Shown: positions 1 to 6,748 of the stretch, one piece after another
Position numbering within the stretch: position 1 is the stretch's first letter
Layout: each line of letters begins with the position of its first letter
DNA from: Holophagaceae bacterium UBA1801
GTDB taxonomy: Bacteria; Acidobacteriota; Holophagae; Holophagales; Holophagaceae
Direction: 5' to 3'
Assembly (NCBI GenBank): GCA_002319925.1
Contig: DCFP01000144.1
Location: 1-29,988 of the forward strand
DNA length: 29,988 bases
Program-made: the position numbers and the translations under genes
The notes under the pieces: model-generated
The model's input: only the letters and a program-made list of their open reading frames with translations
Told to the model about the DNA's origin: nothing
The model's database searches: none

Positions 1-273
1 GCCGAGATCGCCGTGATGGGTCCCGACGGCGCCGTGAACATCATCTTCCGCAAGGAGATCCAGGAAGCCACCGACAAGGCCGCCAAGCGCGCCGAGCTGA
101 CGGCGATGTACACCGACAAGTTCGCGAATCCCTTCGTGGCCGCGTCCTGGGGCTATCTGGACGACGTGATCGATCCCGCCGATACCCGTCCCCGCCTCAT
201 CGAGGCCCTGAAGGTCGTCCAGAACAAGCGCGACTCCAACCCGCCGCGCAAGCACAGCACCATGCCGCTGTAA
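1..273 (+). CDS. Biotin-dependent carboxyltransferase subunit, C-terminal fragment (propionyl/methylmalonyl-CoA carboxyltransferase, 12S-like)
   Basis: The reading frame is open from base 1 and stops at 271-273, so only the last 90 residues are present and the start lies outside the window. The sequence AEIAVMGPDGAVNIIF followed by a helical, charged stretch and the ending FVAASWGYLDDVIDP...RPRLIEAL is the usual C-terminus of the acyl-CoA carboxylase beta / methylmalonyl-CoA decarboxylase alpha / transcarboxylase 12S family. These subunits move CO2 between carboxybiotin and an acyl-CoA such as methylmalonyl-CoA. The downstream 5S-type subunit and biotin carrier make the 12S role in a transcarboxylase the most likely one. 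A propionyl-CoA carboxylase beta chain is the main alternative. The cupin gene follows after 12 bases, so the genes are almost certainly co-transcribed. Confidence 0.9.
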   Translation, partial: AEIAVMGPDGAVNIIFRKEIQEATDKAAKRAELTAMYTDKFANPFVAASWGYLDDVIDPADTRPRLIEALKVVQNKRDSNPPRKHSTMPL

Positions 274-285
274 GGGAGGGAAGCG

Positions 286-618
286 ATGTCCGGAAAAACC
301 AATGTTGCGGAGTTCCTGCCTCACCTGAAGGAGGCGTACAGCCACCTGGCCATGGGGCGCGTCAACGACCATACGGTCTACCTGATGAACATCCAGGGCT
401 CATATCCCATGCACAGCCACACCCGGGACGAGCTCTACTTCGTCCTGGAGGGCGAGATCACGGTCCGGTTCAAGAATTCCCCGCCCGAGACCTTGCACAA
501 GGGCGAGTGCCTTTCCGTCCTGGCCTACGTCAGCCACAGCTCCGAATCCAAAGAGGGAGCCACGGTGCTGATGGTCAAGCCCACGGACATGTTCCCACAG
601 CCCAATGAAGTGGAGTAG
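286..618 (+). CDS. Small single-domain cupin protein
   Basis: This 110-residue protein is essentially one cupin barrel. The first cupin motif is visible as PMHSHTRDELYFVLEGEITV, giving likely metal ligands H43, H45 and E49; the second motif is shorter, with H84 in YVSHSSES as the probable fourth ligand. A purine-rich Shine-Dalgarno (GGGAGGGAAG) lies directly before the ATG. There is no signal peptide, so the protein is cytoplasmic. It sits between the carboxyltransferase gene (12 bases upstream) and the 5S subunit gene (6 bases downstream), inside the operon. Cupins of this size can be small-molecule sensors, isomerases or dioxygenases; the sequence alone does not say which. A role tied to the carboxyltransferase (substrate handling, stability or regulation) is inference from position only. 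Confidence 0.85.
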   Translation: MSGKTNVAEFLPHLKEAYSHLAMGRVNDHTVYLMNIQGSYPMHSHTRDELYFVLEGEITVRFKNSPPETLHKGECLSVLAYVSHSSESKEGATVLMVKPTDMFPQPNEVE

Positions 619-624
619 GGAGCG

Positions 625-2121
625 ATGACTACCACAAAACCCGTCATGATTTGTGAAACTCTGCTGCGCGACGCGCATCAGAGCCTGCTGGCCACGCGCA
701 TGCGCACGGAGGACATGCTGCCCTTCTGCGAGATGCTCGACTCGATCGGCTACTGGTCCCTGGAAATCTGGGGCGGCGCCACCTTCGATACCGCCATGCG
801 GTTCCTGGGCGAGGATCCCTGGGTGCGCCTGCGCACCCTGCGCAAAGCCATGCCCAAGACCAAGCTCCAGATGCTGCTCCGCGGCCAGAACGTCGTGGGC
901 TACAAGCACTACCCCGACGATATCGTCGAGAAGTTCGTGGTGCTGGCCAAGCAGAACGGTATCGACGTCTTCCGCGTGTTCGACGCGCTCAACGATCTCC
1001 GCAACATGGAATACGCGATGAAGATCGTGAAGCGCGAAGGGGGCCACGCCCAGGGCACCATCTCGTATACCATCAGCCCGGTGCATACCACCGAAGCCTT
1101 CGTGAAAATGGGCGCGGACCTGAAGAACATCGGCGCCGACTCCATCGCCATCAAGGACATGGCCGGCCTCATCACACCTTATGTCGCCTACGATCTCGTC
1201 AAGGCACTGAAAGAAAAGGTAGGTCTGCCGGTGCAGCTCCACACCCACTATACCTCCGGCTTCGGCACGGCAGCCCTTCTCAAGGCTATCGAAGCGGGTG
1301 TGGACGTGGTGGATTGCGCCATCTCCGCCATGGCCATGAGCACCTCCCAGCCGCCCACCGAAACCGTGGTTGCAGCGATCAAGGGCACCGAGCGGGACAG
1401 CGGCCTCGACTTGACCAAGCTGGCCGACATCGCCCGAAAGATGACGGAAGTCCGCAAGAAGTACGCGAGCTTCGAAGCCGGCATCGCGCCCGTGGACGTG
1501 AACGTCCTGCAGTTCCAGGTCCCCGGCGGCATGCTCAGCAACATGGTGAGCCAGCTCCGCCAGCAGGGCGCCATGGACAAGTACTACGATGTGCTGGACG
1601 AGATTCCCCGCGTGCGCAAGGACATGGGCTATCCGCCCTTGGTGACGCCTTCCAGCCAGATCGTGGGCACCCAGGCCACGCTCAACGTGGTGCTCGGCGA
1701 GCGCTACAAGATCATCCCCGAGGAAGTGAAGCAGTACTTCCGCGGCTACTACGGCAAGCCCCCGGCGCCCATGGATCCTGTGATCCAGAAGAAAGCCATC
1801 GGCGACGAGGAGCCCATTACCTGCCGGCCCGGCGACATGCTGGAACCCGGATTCGAAGCGGCCAAGAAGGAGATCGGTGATCTGGCTAAGTGCGACGAGG
1901 ATGTCATCTCGTACGCTCTCTTCCCGCAAATCGCCCGTCCCTTCTTCGAGCGCCGCGAGAAGGGCCTTGGCGGCAAGGAAGAAGTCGCGGCGGCCATCGC
2001 AGCAGCTCTGTTCCAGCAGGCTGACCAGAAAGCCGCCAAACCTACCGCAGCCGCGGGTCCTGTAAACACAGGATCTCCCTGGAAGATGTCCGGGCGCAGC
2101 GTCAGCCAGAGGGGGTGGTGA
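625..2121 (+). CDS. Transcarboxylase 5S subunit / oxaloacetate decarboxylase alpha-type carboxyltransferase
   Basis: This 498-residue protein belongs to the pyruvate carboxylase / oxaloacetate decarboxylase alpha / transcarboxylase 5S family, which transfers CO2 between carboxybiotin and pyruvate. The family start LLRDAHQSLLATRMRTEDML is present, with metal ligand D16. The carbamylated lysine is K177 in IAIKDMAG, and the two metal-binding histidines are H206 and H208 in LHTHYTSG. The N-terminal half is the TIM-barrel HMGL-like domain and the C-terminal half the conserved carboxylase domain. There is no biotinyl domain at the C-terminus; that domain is a separate gene one base downstream, as in the Propionibacterium transcarboxylase (12S, 5S, 1.3S). 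No membrane subunit of a sodium-pumping decarboxylase is seen nearby, which favours the transcarboxylase reading, although the operon continues to the left outside the window. The last 40 residues are Ala-rich and look like a flexible tail. Confidence 0.93.
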   Translation: MTTTKPVMICETLLRDAHQSLLATRMRTEDMLPFCEMLDSIGYWSLEIWGGATFDTAMRFLGEDPWVRLRTLRKAMPKTKLQMLLRGQNVVGYKHYPDDIVEKFVVLAKQNGIDVFRVFDALNDLRNMEYAMKIVKREGGHAQGTISYTISPVHTTEAFVKMGADLKNIGADSIAIKDMAGLITPYVAYDLVKALKEKVGLPVQLHTHYTSGFGTAALLKAIEAGVDVVDCAISAMAMSTSQPPTETVVAAIKGTERDSGLDLTKLADIARKMTEVRKKYASFEAGIAPVDVNVLQFQVPGGMLSNMVSQLRQQGAMDKYYDVLDEIPRVRKDMGYPPLVTPSSQIVGTQATLNVVLGERYKIIPEEVKQYFRGYYGKPPAPMDPVIQKKAIGDEEPITCRPGDMLEPGFEAAKKEIGDLAKCDEDVISYALFPQIARPFFERREKGLGGKEEVAAAIAAALFQQADQKAAKPTAAAGPVNTGSPWKMSGRSVSQRGW

Positions 2122-2122
2122 C

Positions 2123-2605
2123 ATGGCCATCAACAAGTTCACGTTGAAGCTCGAAGGTCAGCCTTACGAGATCGAACGCCGCGGCGATCTCATGATCGTC
2201 AACGGCGTGGAATTCCCGTATTCCATCAAGGAAGGCGTGGTGACCATCAGCGGTACCCCCAAACCCGTGAAGATCACGGCTCCCACTACTGTCGAAGTCG
2301 ATGGCATCGGCTACGCCATTGAAGCGACGGGCCTGGACGAGCCGAAGACCACCAAGAGCCGCAAGGCAGCCAGCGCTGGTGCAGCCGAAGAAGCGGGCGC
2401 CGTCACTGCGATCATGCCGGGCCTCATCATCAAGATCCTCAAGAACGAAGGGGATCACGTGGATGCAGGCGAAACCGTGATGATCCTCGAAGCCATGAAG
2501 ATGCAGAACGAGCTCACGGCCAAGACCTCTGGCGTCATCCGCCAGATGAACGTGAAGCAGGGCGAGAATGTCGAAATGCGCCAGGTCCTTTGCGTCGTCG
2601 AATGA
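2123..2605 (+). CDS. Biotin carboxyl carrier protein (transcarboxylase 1.3S type)
   Basis: This 160-residue protein ends in a biotinyl domain with the biotinylation motif EAMKMQNEL; K126 is the lysine expected to carry biotin. The preceding AIMPGLIIKILKNEGDHVDAGE is the standard first half of the domain. Residues 1-70 form a separate beta-rich N-terminal part, and residues 72-92 are an Ala/Lys-rich linker, so the protein is longer than the 120-residue Propionibacterium 1.3S subunit. The ATG lies one base after the stop of the 5S gene and is preceded by AGAGGGGG, so translation is probably coupled. It should shuttle CO2 between the two carboxyltransferases encoded just upstream. A clear terminator 30 bases after the stop closes the operon. 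Confidence 0.93.
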   Translation: MAINKFTLKLEGQPYEIERRGDLMIVNGVEFPYSIKEGVVTISGTPKPVKITAPTTVEVDGIGYAIEATGLDEPKTTKSRKAASAGAAEEAGAVTAIMPGLIIKILKNEGDHVDAGETVMILEAMKMQNELTAKTSGVIRQMNVKQGENVEMRQVLCVVE

Positions 2606-2634
2606 ACTGAAGACTGTTCTTATTGTTCACGGAG

Positions 2635-2656
2635 AGCCCCGATCACCGGGGCTTTT
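2635..2656 (+). terminator. Rho-independent terminator of the transcarboxylase operon
   Basis: AGCCCCG, loop ATCAC, CGGGGCT, then TTTT: a perfect 7-bp GC-rich stem followed by a T-run, 30 bases after the biotin carrier stop codon and before cytidylate kinase. Confidence 0.85.
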
Positions 2657-2759
2657 CCATTTACGATTGCCAAGGCGCCCTCATCGGTCCACCACTTCGG
2701 CGTAAACTCCAAGATCGAATAGTCACATTCCCACTCACCCATTCAACATCGAGTCCATC

Positions 2760-3431
2760 ATGCCGTTTGCCTCCCTTCCCCTCATCGCCCTTGATGGTCC
2801 ATCGGGTGTGGGAAAATCCACCACCGCCAAGCAGATCGCCCGCGAACTGGGGTGGGCCTACCTTGATACCGGAGCGATGTACCGGGCCACAGCCCTTGCT
2901 CTGCTCCAGGCGAAGACGGATTTGGATGATCGCCCGGCCGTAGAGAAGGTGCTTGCATCCCTGCGAATCGATCAGCAGGGAACCAGGACCATACTTTACG
3001 GAGCCGATGTCAGCGAGCAGATCCGCACACCCGAAATCACGCGCTTCGTTACCCCTGTCAGCGCGGATGCCCGCATCCGGGAAGTCCTCGTGGATCAGCA
3101 ACGGGTGATCGGCAAACGGGGCAACTGGGTGGTGGACGGTAGGGACATCGGCACCGTGGTCTTCCCCAACGCCTGCTGCAAGATCTTTCTCACCGCCAGC
3201 CCTGAGGCGCGCGCTAAACGGCGCTTTCTCGAACAGCAGGCCAAGGGCATCGGCGCCGCCATGACCTTGGAGGAGGTGATGGCGGACATACTGCGCCGGG
3301 ACCAGGCGGATTCCACCCGCGCCGCATCCCCCCTTCGCAAAGCCGAAGACGCGGTGGAATTGGATTCCAGCGCTATGAGCTTCGAGGAAGTCGTCGCATG
3401 GATCGTCCGCCACCACCGTCAACACTCGTGA
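2760..3431 (+). CDS. cmk: Cytidylate kinase
   Basis: This 223-residue protein phosphorylates CMP/dCMP to the diphosphates using ATP, in the cytoplasm. It starts with a P-loop, GPSGVGKS at residues 13-20, then the family signature LGWAYLDTGAMYRA, and later VVDGRDIGTVVFP with the Asp-Arg pair of the NMP-binding/lid region, followed by KIFLTASPEARAKRR and LRRDQADSTR. Length and motif order match bacterial Cmk. The Shine-Dalgarno before the ATG is weak (CGAG), but no better start exists because the P-loop begins at residue 13. The next gene begins 3 bases after this stop, so the two are co-translated or nearly so. The usual neighbours of cmk in other bacteria (rpsA, aroA, ispH) are not seen here. 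Confidence 0.95.
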   Translation: MPFASLPLIALDGPSGVGKSTTAKQIARELGWAYLDTGAMYRATALALLQAKTDLDDRPAVEKVLASLRIDQQGTRTILYGADVSEQIRTPEITRFVTPVSADARIREVLVDQQRVIGKRGNWVVDGRDIGTVVFPNACCKIFLTASPEARAKRRFLEQQAKGIGAAMTLEEVMADILRRDQADSTRAASPLRKAEDAVELDSSAMSFEEVVAWIVRHHRQHS

Positions 3432-3434
3432 GCC

Positions 3435-3989
3435 ATGTTTGACGAATCGCTCGAAGCGCTCCGTGGGATCCGAGAGGAACCTCTGGTGGAAGTTTCGACC
3501 GCCCAGCTCATCGGAGTGATGCTCGCGACCGGTGGCCTCTTCCTGGTGGAAGGAATCAGCAGGGATGGCTGGGTTCCCATCCTGGACAGCTTGAACCTCG
3601 TGTTCCATGAATCGGGACACCCGCTGTTCGGCATTTTCGGTGACACGATCGGCTTCCTGGGCGGCACGCTCATGCAACTCATCGTGCCGTTACTGGTGGC
3701 CGGAGCTGGCTGGTACAAGCGTCAAACCATCGCCATCGGCCTTTCAGGAATCTGGTTCTTCCAGAATTTCCTCAATATCGCGCGGTACATGGCCGATGCC
3801 CGGGCACAAATTCTGCCTCTCGTCGGAGGTGGCGAGCATGACTGGGCGACCCTCTTTGGTCGCTGGGGGATCATCCAGCACGACACGGCCATCGCGGGAA
3901 TCGTGAAGTGTTCAGGGTGGGCTGGAATGATCGCCTGTGCTTCGTGGTTGGCCTGGCGATGGAACCGGGCTCGGCACCGCAGAGGCTGA
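3435..3989 (+). CDS. Integral membrane protein with HExGH motif (predicted metalloprotease-like family)
   Basis: The 184-residue protein has about four hydrophobic segments: LIGVMLATGGLFLVEG, FLGGTLMQLIVPLLVAGAGW, AIGLSGIWFFQNFLNIARYM and a last one near AGMIACASWLAW. Between the first two lies NLVFHESGHPLFGIFGD, an HExGH motif next to a membrane segment like that of M50-type intramembrane proteases. Later come YMADARAQILPLVGGGEHDW and QHDTAIAG, which look like conserved acidic/His motifs that could supply the third metal ligand. I have a general memory of a family of uncharacterised membrane proteins with this HEAGH, ADAR and GGGEHDW arrangement, but no proven function. The protein is much shorter than true site-2 proteases and lacks an obvious NPDG motif. 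It is coupled to cmk by a 3-base gap. Confidence 0.8.
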   Translation: MFDESLEALRGIREEPLVEVSTAQLIGVMLATGGLFLVEGISRDGWVPILDSLNLVFHESGHPLFGIFGDTIGFLGGTLMQLIVPLLVAGAGWYKRQTIAIGLSGIWFFQNFLNIARYMADARAQILPLVGGGEHDWATLFGRWGIIQHDTAIAGIVKCSGWAGMIACASWLAWRWNRARHRRG

Positions 3990-4066
3990 TACTTGGCATT
4001 CGACTTGTGCCGTGAAGCCATTGTGCCGATATCTTGGGAGACGACGAATCCATCGCTGGGGTGAAT

Positions 4067-5278
4067 ATGGAGGAACCCGGTCAAGAATCTGCCAACCAGC
4101 GTGGCTCAGAGCGTTCCAGACATGCGATCCGCCATCTTCGTGCGTACTTGATCGCGCTTTTCGCTCTGATCGCGGTCAGCATCCTCCTGACCGCCCTGAC
4201 CACCTATCTCTCCATCCAGGCCCATCTCCAGGGGCAGTTCCAGAACGAAGTGCAACGTTCCCAGGAGATGAATCAGCTGCAGAACCAACTGGTGCAGCCG
4301 ATCCTGTTTTCACGGTGGATGAGCCGCGATCAGTTTCTCCTCGATTGGGTGAAAAATGGGGAGAAGGATCCAGCGAAGGTCATCCAGTACCTCAAGGATA
4401 TTTCGAGCGCATGGCATTATTCTGCGTTTGTCGCATCCAGCCGCACACATAAATACTATTTTTCCGATGGAACCATCAAACCCCTGGATCGCGGTACGGC
4501 TGATGTCGGATGGTTTTTCGATCTGCTGGAAAATCGCACCGAGTCGTTGGCGGATGTGGGGTACAACAACGGAGACGCCAGCCAACCCTTCCTCTACATC
4601 GACATCCGGATGCCAGACATAGAAGGCCAGACCTCTGCCTACGTTGGGGCGGCTGTGGAACTCGGTCGTTTTCAGGAACTGCTCAAGGCCTATCGGCAGA
4701 CCAACGGCGATGAACTCCACTTCGTCAATCAGCAGAACATGGTGATCCTTTCGACGCGCCCCGGGATCGTGAACACGCCCGCGGAAGGCTACGACTGGTA
4801 CAAATCGATTGCCCAACTCCCTGGCGCCACCACCGACACCACCCTGTCCCGGGATGGGCATTCCCTGAGCATCAGCCGTAAATGGATCAGTGAACTAGGA
4901 TGGCGGCTGTACATCGAGCATGATCTGAACACCTCGCAGAAACAGGTGTTCACCATTCTCCTCCGCACCATCGGGGGGATCACGCTGCTGATCATCGTGG
5001 TCATGCTCACCATGACCTTCCTGCTTCATCTGTTCAAACATGACCTGGACACAGCGTTTTCCCAGATCAAGTCCTTGAAAGGCATCATCCCCATCTGCTG
5101 CGCGTGCAAGAAAATCCGTGATGACCGTGGCTACTGGCGCCAGCTCGAGCAGTACATCCGGGAGCACTCGGAGGCGGATCTGAGCCATGGCATCTGTCCG
5201 GATTGTGCGAGGAAACTCTATCCCGGGCTCAAGGCCACCGAACAGCCCCCGGACCCGACGAACAACGATGGCCCCTAA
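4067..5278 (+). CDS. Membrane-anchored extracytoplasmic sensor (Cache-like) with C-terminal Cys-rich module
   Basis: From the ATG at 4067 the protein has 403 residues. Residues 26-50 form a first membrane helix (YLIALFALIAVSILL). About 245 residues outside the membrane follow with the look of a double-Cache sensor (helical start QLVQPILFSRWMSRD, then FFDLLENRTESLADVG, YIDIRMPD, VGAAVELGRFQELL). A second helix spans about residues 298-323. The cytoplasmic end is short: GIIPICCACKKIRDDRGYWRQLE...HGICPDCARKLYP with Cys344, 345, 347, 377 and 380. This tail is familiar from the ends of receiver or PAS proteins and looks like a small metal-binding or protein-binding module. There is no kinase, cyclase or methyl-accepting domain. 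The frame stays open to TTG 4034 and GTG 4061; the ATG was chosen because of a GGGGTGA just before it, but the exact start is uncertain. Confidence 0.82.
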   Translation: MEEPGQESANQRGSERSRHAIRHLRAYLIALFALIAVSILLTALTTYLSIQAHLQGQFQNEVQRSQEMNQLQNQLVQPILFSRWMSRDQFLLDWVKNGEKDPAKVIQYLKDISSAWHYSAFVASSRTHKYYFSDGTIKPLDRGTADVGWFFDLLENRTESLADVGYNNGDASQPFLYIDIRMPDIEGQTSAYVGAAVELGRFQELLKAYRQTNGDELHFVNQQNMVILSTRPGIVNTPAEGYDWYKSIAQLPGATTDTTLSRDGHSLSISRKWISELGWRLYIEHDLNTSQKQVFTILLRTIGGITLLIIVVMLTMTFLLHLFKHDLDTAFSQIKSLKGIIPICCACKKIRDDRGYWRQLEQYIREHSEADLSHGICPDCARKLYPGLKATEQPPDPTNNDGP

Positions 5279-5282
5279 ACAC

Positions 5283-5306
5283 AAAAGCGCCCTTGCCGGG
5301 CGCTTT
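5283..5306. terminator. Bidirectional terminator between convergent genes
   Basis: AGCGCCC, loop TTGCC, GGGCGCT forms a perfect 7-bp stem flanked by AAAA on the left and TTT on the right. It lies between the stop of the sensor gene (+) and the stop of the heat-shock gene (-), so it can serve both. Confidence 0.82.
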
Positions 5307-5325
5307 GCTGTGAAGTGGCCGAACC

Positions 5326-5778
5326 TTACTGGGCCTGAATCGTGATCCTCTTGGGCTGAACCTCCGGCACCTTGGGAACCGTCAAGGTCAGGACTCCATT
5401 CTTCAACTCCGCATTGACACCGTTGGAGTCGACGCCCTCCGGCAAGCTGAACGTCCGGCTGAAATTCCCGAAGGTCCGCTCCGAGGAGAAGAAGTTCTCC
5501 CCCTCCTTGCGCTCTTCCATTTCCCTCTTGCCGGTGATGGTGAGGCGATTGCCTGTGAGGTTGATATCGAGGTCCTCCTGCTTCACTCCAGGGAGATCGG
5601 CCACGAAAACGTATCCATTGGCGGTTTCCTTGATATCAAAAGCAGGCAGGTAAGCACCCTGCATTTCCGGGAATTCAATGCCTCGGAATGGATCCCAGTT
5701 CATGAGATTCCGCATGAAGCCAAAGGGCTCGATGCTGCCGTAAGCGGGGACTCGGCGTTCGCGATGGACTACGTTCAT
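5326..5778 (-). CDS. hsp20: Small heat-shock protein, Hsp20/alpha-crystallin family
   Basis: The 150-residue protein is a cytoplasmic ATP-independent holdase. After a 40-residue N-terminal arm rich in aromatic residues (FGFMRNLMNWDPF) comes the alpha-crystallin domain: FDIKETANGYVFVADLPGV, then LDINLTGNRLTITGKR, a charged loop, FGNFSRTFSLPEGV and the signature AELKNGVLTLTVPK. It ends with an I-x-I motif (RITIQ) that docks between subunits. The start is well supported by AAAGGAGG eight bases before the ATG. It is a single gene with its own promoter and an approximately 85-base leader containing a stem-loop (listed separately), so heat control at the RNA level is possible. The convergent terminator lies directly after the stop. 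Confidence 0.94.
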   Translation of the reverse strand: MNVVHRERRVPAYGSIEPFGFMRNLMNWDPFRGIEFPEMQGAYLPAFDIKETANGYVFVADLPGVKQEDLDINLTGNRLTITGKREMEERKEGENFFSSERTFGNFSRTFSLPEGVDSNGVNAELKNGVLTLTVPKVPEVQPKRITIQAQ

Positions 5779-5809
5779 GATGCCCTCCTTTAAAATAGGT
5801 AGAAGTAAT

Positions 5810-5836
5810 AGATGCGACCTAAGAACCGCCGCATCT
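5810..5836 (-). promoter_or_regulatory. Stem-loop in the leader of the small heat-shock gene
   Basis: AGATGCG at 5810-5816 pairs perfectly with CGCATCT at 5830-5836 around a 13-base loop. It lies inside the predicted 5' leader, 30-60 bases before the ATG. It does not have the sequence of a CIRCE element. It could be an RNA thermometer part or a DNA operator; neither is shown by sequence alone. Confidence 0.5.
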
Positions 5837-5870
5837 GTGAGTTACAAGTTAAGATCTCGTAACCGAAGAA

Positions 5871-5899
5871 AATATGCGCGTGTATGACTAAGAAGTCAA
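5871..5899 (-). promoter_or_regulatory. Sigma-70-like promoter of the small heat-shock gene
   Basis: Read on the minus strand: -35 TTGACT (5899-5894), 17-base spacer, -10 CATATT (5876-5871), in an AT-rich stretch. Transcription would begin near 5864, giving a leader of about 85 bases that contains the AGATGCG stem-loop. A sigma-32-type promoter was not recognised. Confidence 0.6.
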
Positions 5900-6040
5900 G
5901 AGCTCATTTGAACTTTTTTAAAATTGATCGTAAGAATTAAAATATTTAATTTTAAATAGCGAAAGCCACACGCCTGCCCTGCGACTTATCGGGCGAGCAT
6001 GACTTGGTTAAGGGAAATACGATGGACCTGAGGTTGCGGT

Positions 6041-6571
6041 TCAGCCCTTTGGCCGGAAGGCCTTGATCACCGTCTCGTCGACCTCGAGGTAGGAGCCACC
6101 AAGGAGGTCCAAACAATAGGGTATTGCCGGGAACACCGCCTCCAAGCATTCGCGTATGGATTTCGGTCTTCCCGGAAGATTCACGATCAAGGTTCGCCCA
6201 CGGATGCCGGCGGTCTGCCGCGAGAGAATGGCGGTCGGAACGTATCGCAGGGAGACGGCCCGCATCTGTTCCCCGAATCCTGGCATCAATTTCTCACACA
6301 CGGCCGCAGTGGCTTCTGGGGTCACATCCCTTTCGGCTGGTCCAGTGCCGCCGGTCGTAAGCACCAGGCAGCATCCATCCACATCGCAAAGCTGACGCAG
6401 GGTGGCTTCGATGTCGGCCCGTTCATCCGGGATCAGCCGGTAGCATGCTTCCCATTCGCTTTTCAGAAACGCATCGAGGGTTTCGTGAATAGCTGGACCG
6501 CTCAAGTCCTGGTAAGTCCCTGCCGTGGCTCGGTCAGAAATGGTGACAATGCCGATGCGTGCGTGAGCCAA
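6041..6571 (-). CDS. mogA: Molybdopterin adenylyltransferase MogA
   Basis: The 176-residue cytoplasmic protein adenylylates molybdopterin before molybdenum insertion. It begins IGIVTISDRATAGTYQD, typical of MogA, and carries the MPT-binding loop LTTGGTGPAERDVTPEAT at residues 71-88, then MPGFGEQMRAVSLRYVPTAILSRQTAGIRG and NLPGRPKSIRECLEA. The match to E. coli MogA is closer than to MoaB, judging by RLIPDE and GFGEQMR. The start is a TTG at 6571: ACGGAGAG lies at the right distance upstream and no ATG exists between it and the SDR motif. No other molybdenum cofactor gene is adjacent, so it stands alone here. It is transcribed away from the PagL-like gene. Confidence 0.93.
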   Translation of the reverse strand: MAHARIGIVTISDRATAGTYQDLSGPAIHETLDAFLKSEWEACYRLIPDERADIEATLRQLCDVDGCCLVLTTGGTGPAERDVTPEATAAVCEKLMPGFGEQMRAVSLRYVPTAILSRQTAGIRGRTLIVNLPGRPKSIRECLEAVFPAIPYCLDLLGGSYLEVDETVIKAFRPKG

Positions 6572-6641
6572 TGGAATCTCTCCGTTTTACAGTCCTGATA
6601 TACAATCCCAACCTGCCCCGTGGCAATATATGGATGTATCA

Positions 6642-6659
6642 TCCCAATCAAATTTGGGA
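6642..6659. repeat. Short inverted repeat between mogA and the PagL-like gene
   Basis: TCCCAA, 6-base spacer, TTGGGA, in the 177-base gap between the divergent starts. It could be an operator; there is no further support. Confidence 0.3.
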
Positions 6660-6748
6660 AAACAAGTGAAGATTGCCGATGCATGTGCAAGATGCCACGA
6701 ATTCATTGTGGGATGTTGAAACCGTATTTTCGATTCCTTGGAGCTTCC

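Noticed and set aside
400..2142. Minus-strand open frame of 580 codons opposite the 5S subunit
   Set aside because: It mirrors a strongly recognised gene, is rich in His, Gly, Ala and Asp as antisense frames in GC-rich DNA usually are, and shows no known motif.
4034..4066. TTG start for the sensor gene
   Set aside because: It has no convincing extra domain content; the in-frame ATG/GTG pair at 4061-4069 is more plausible, though not proven.
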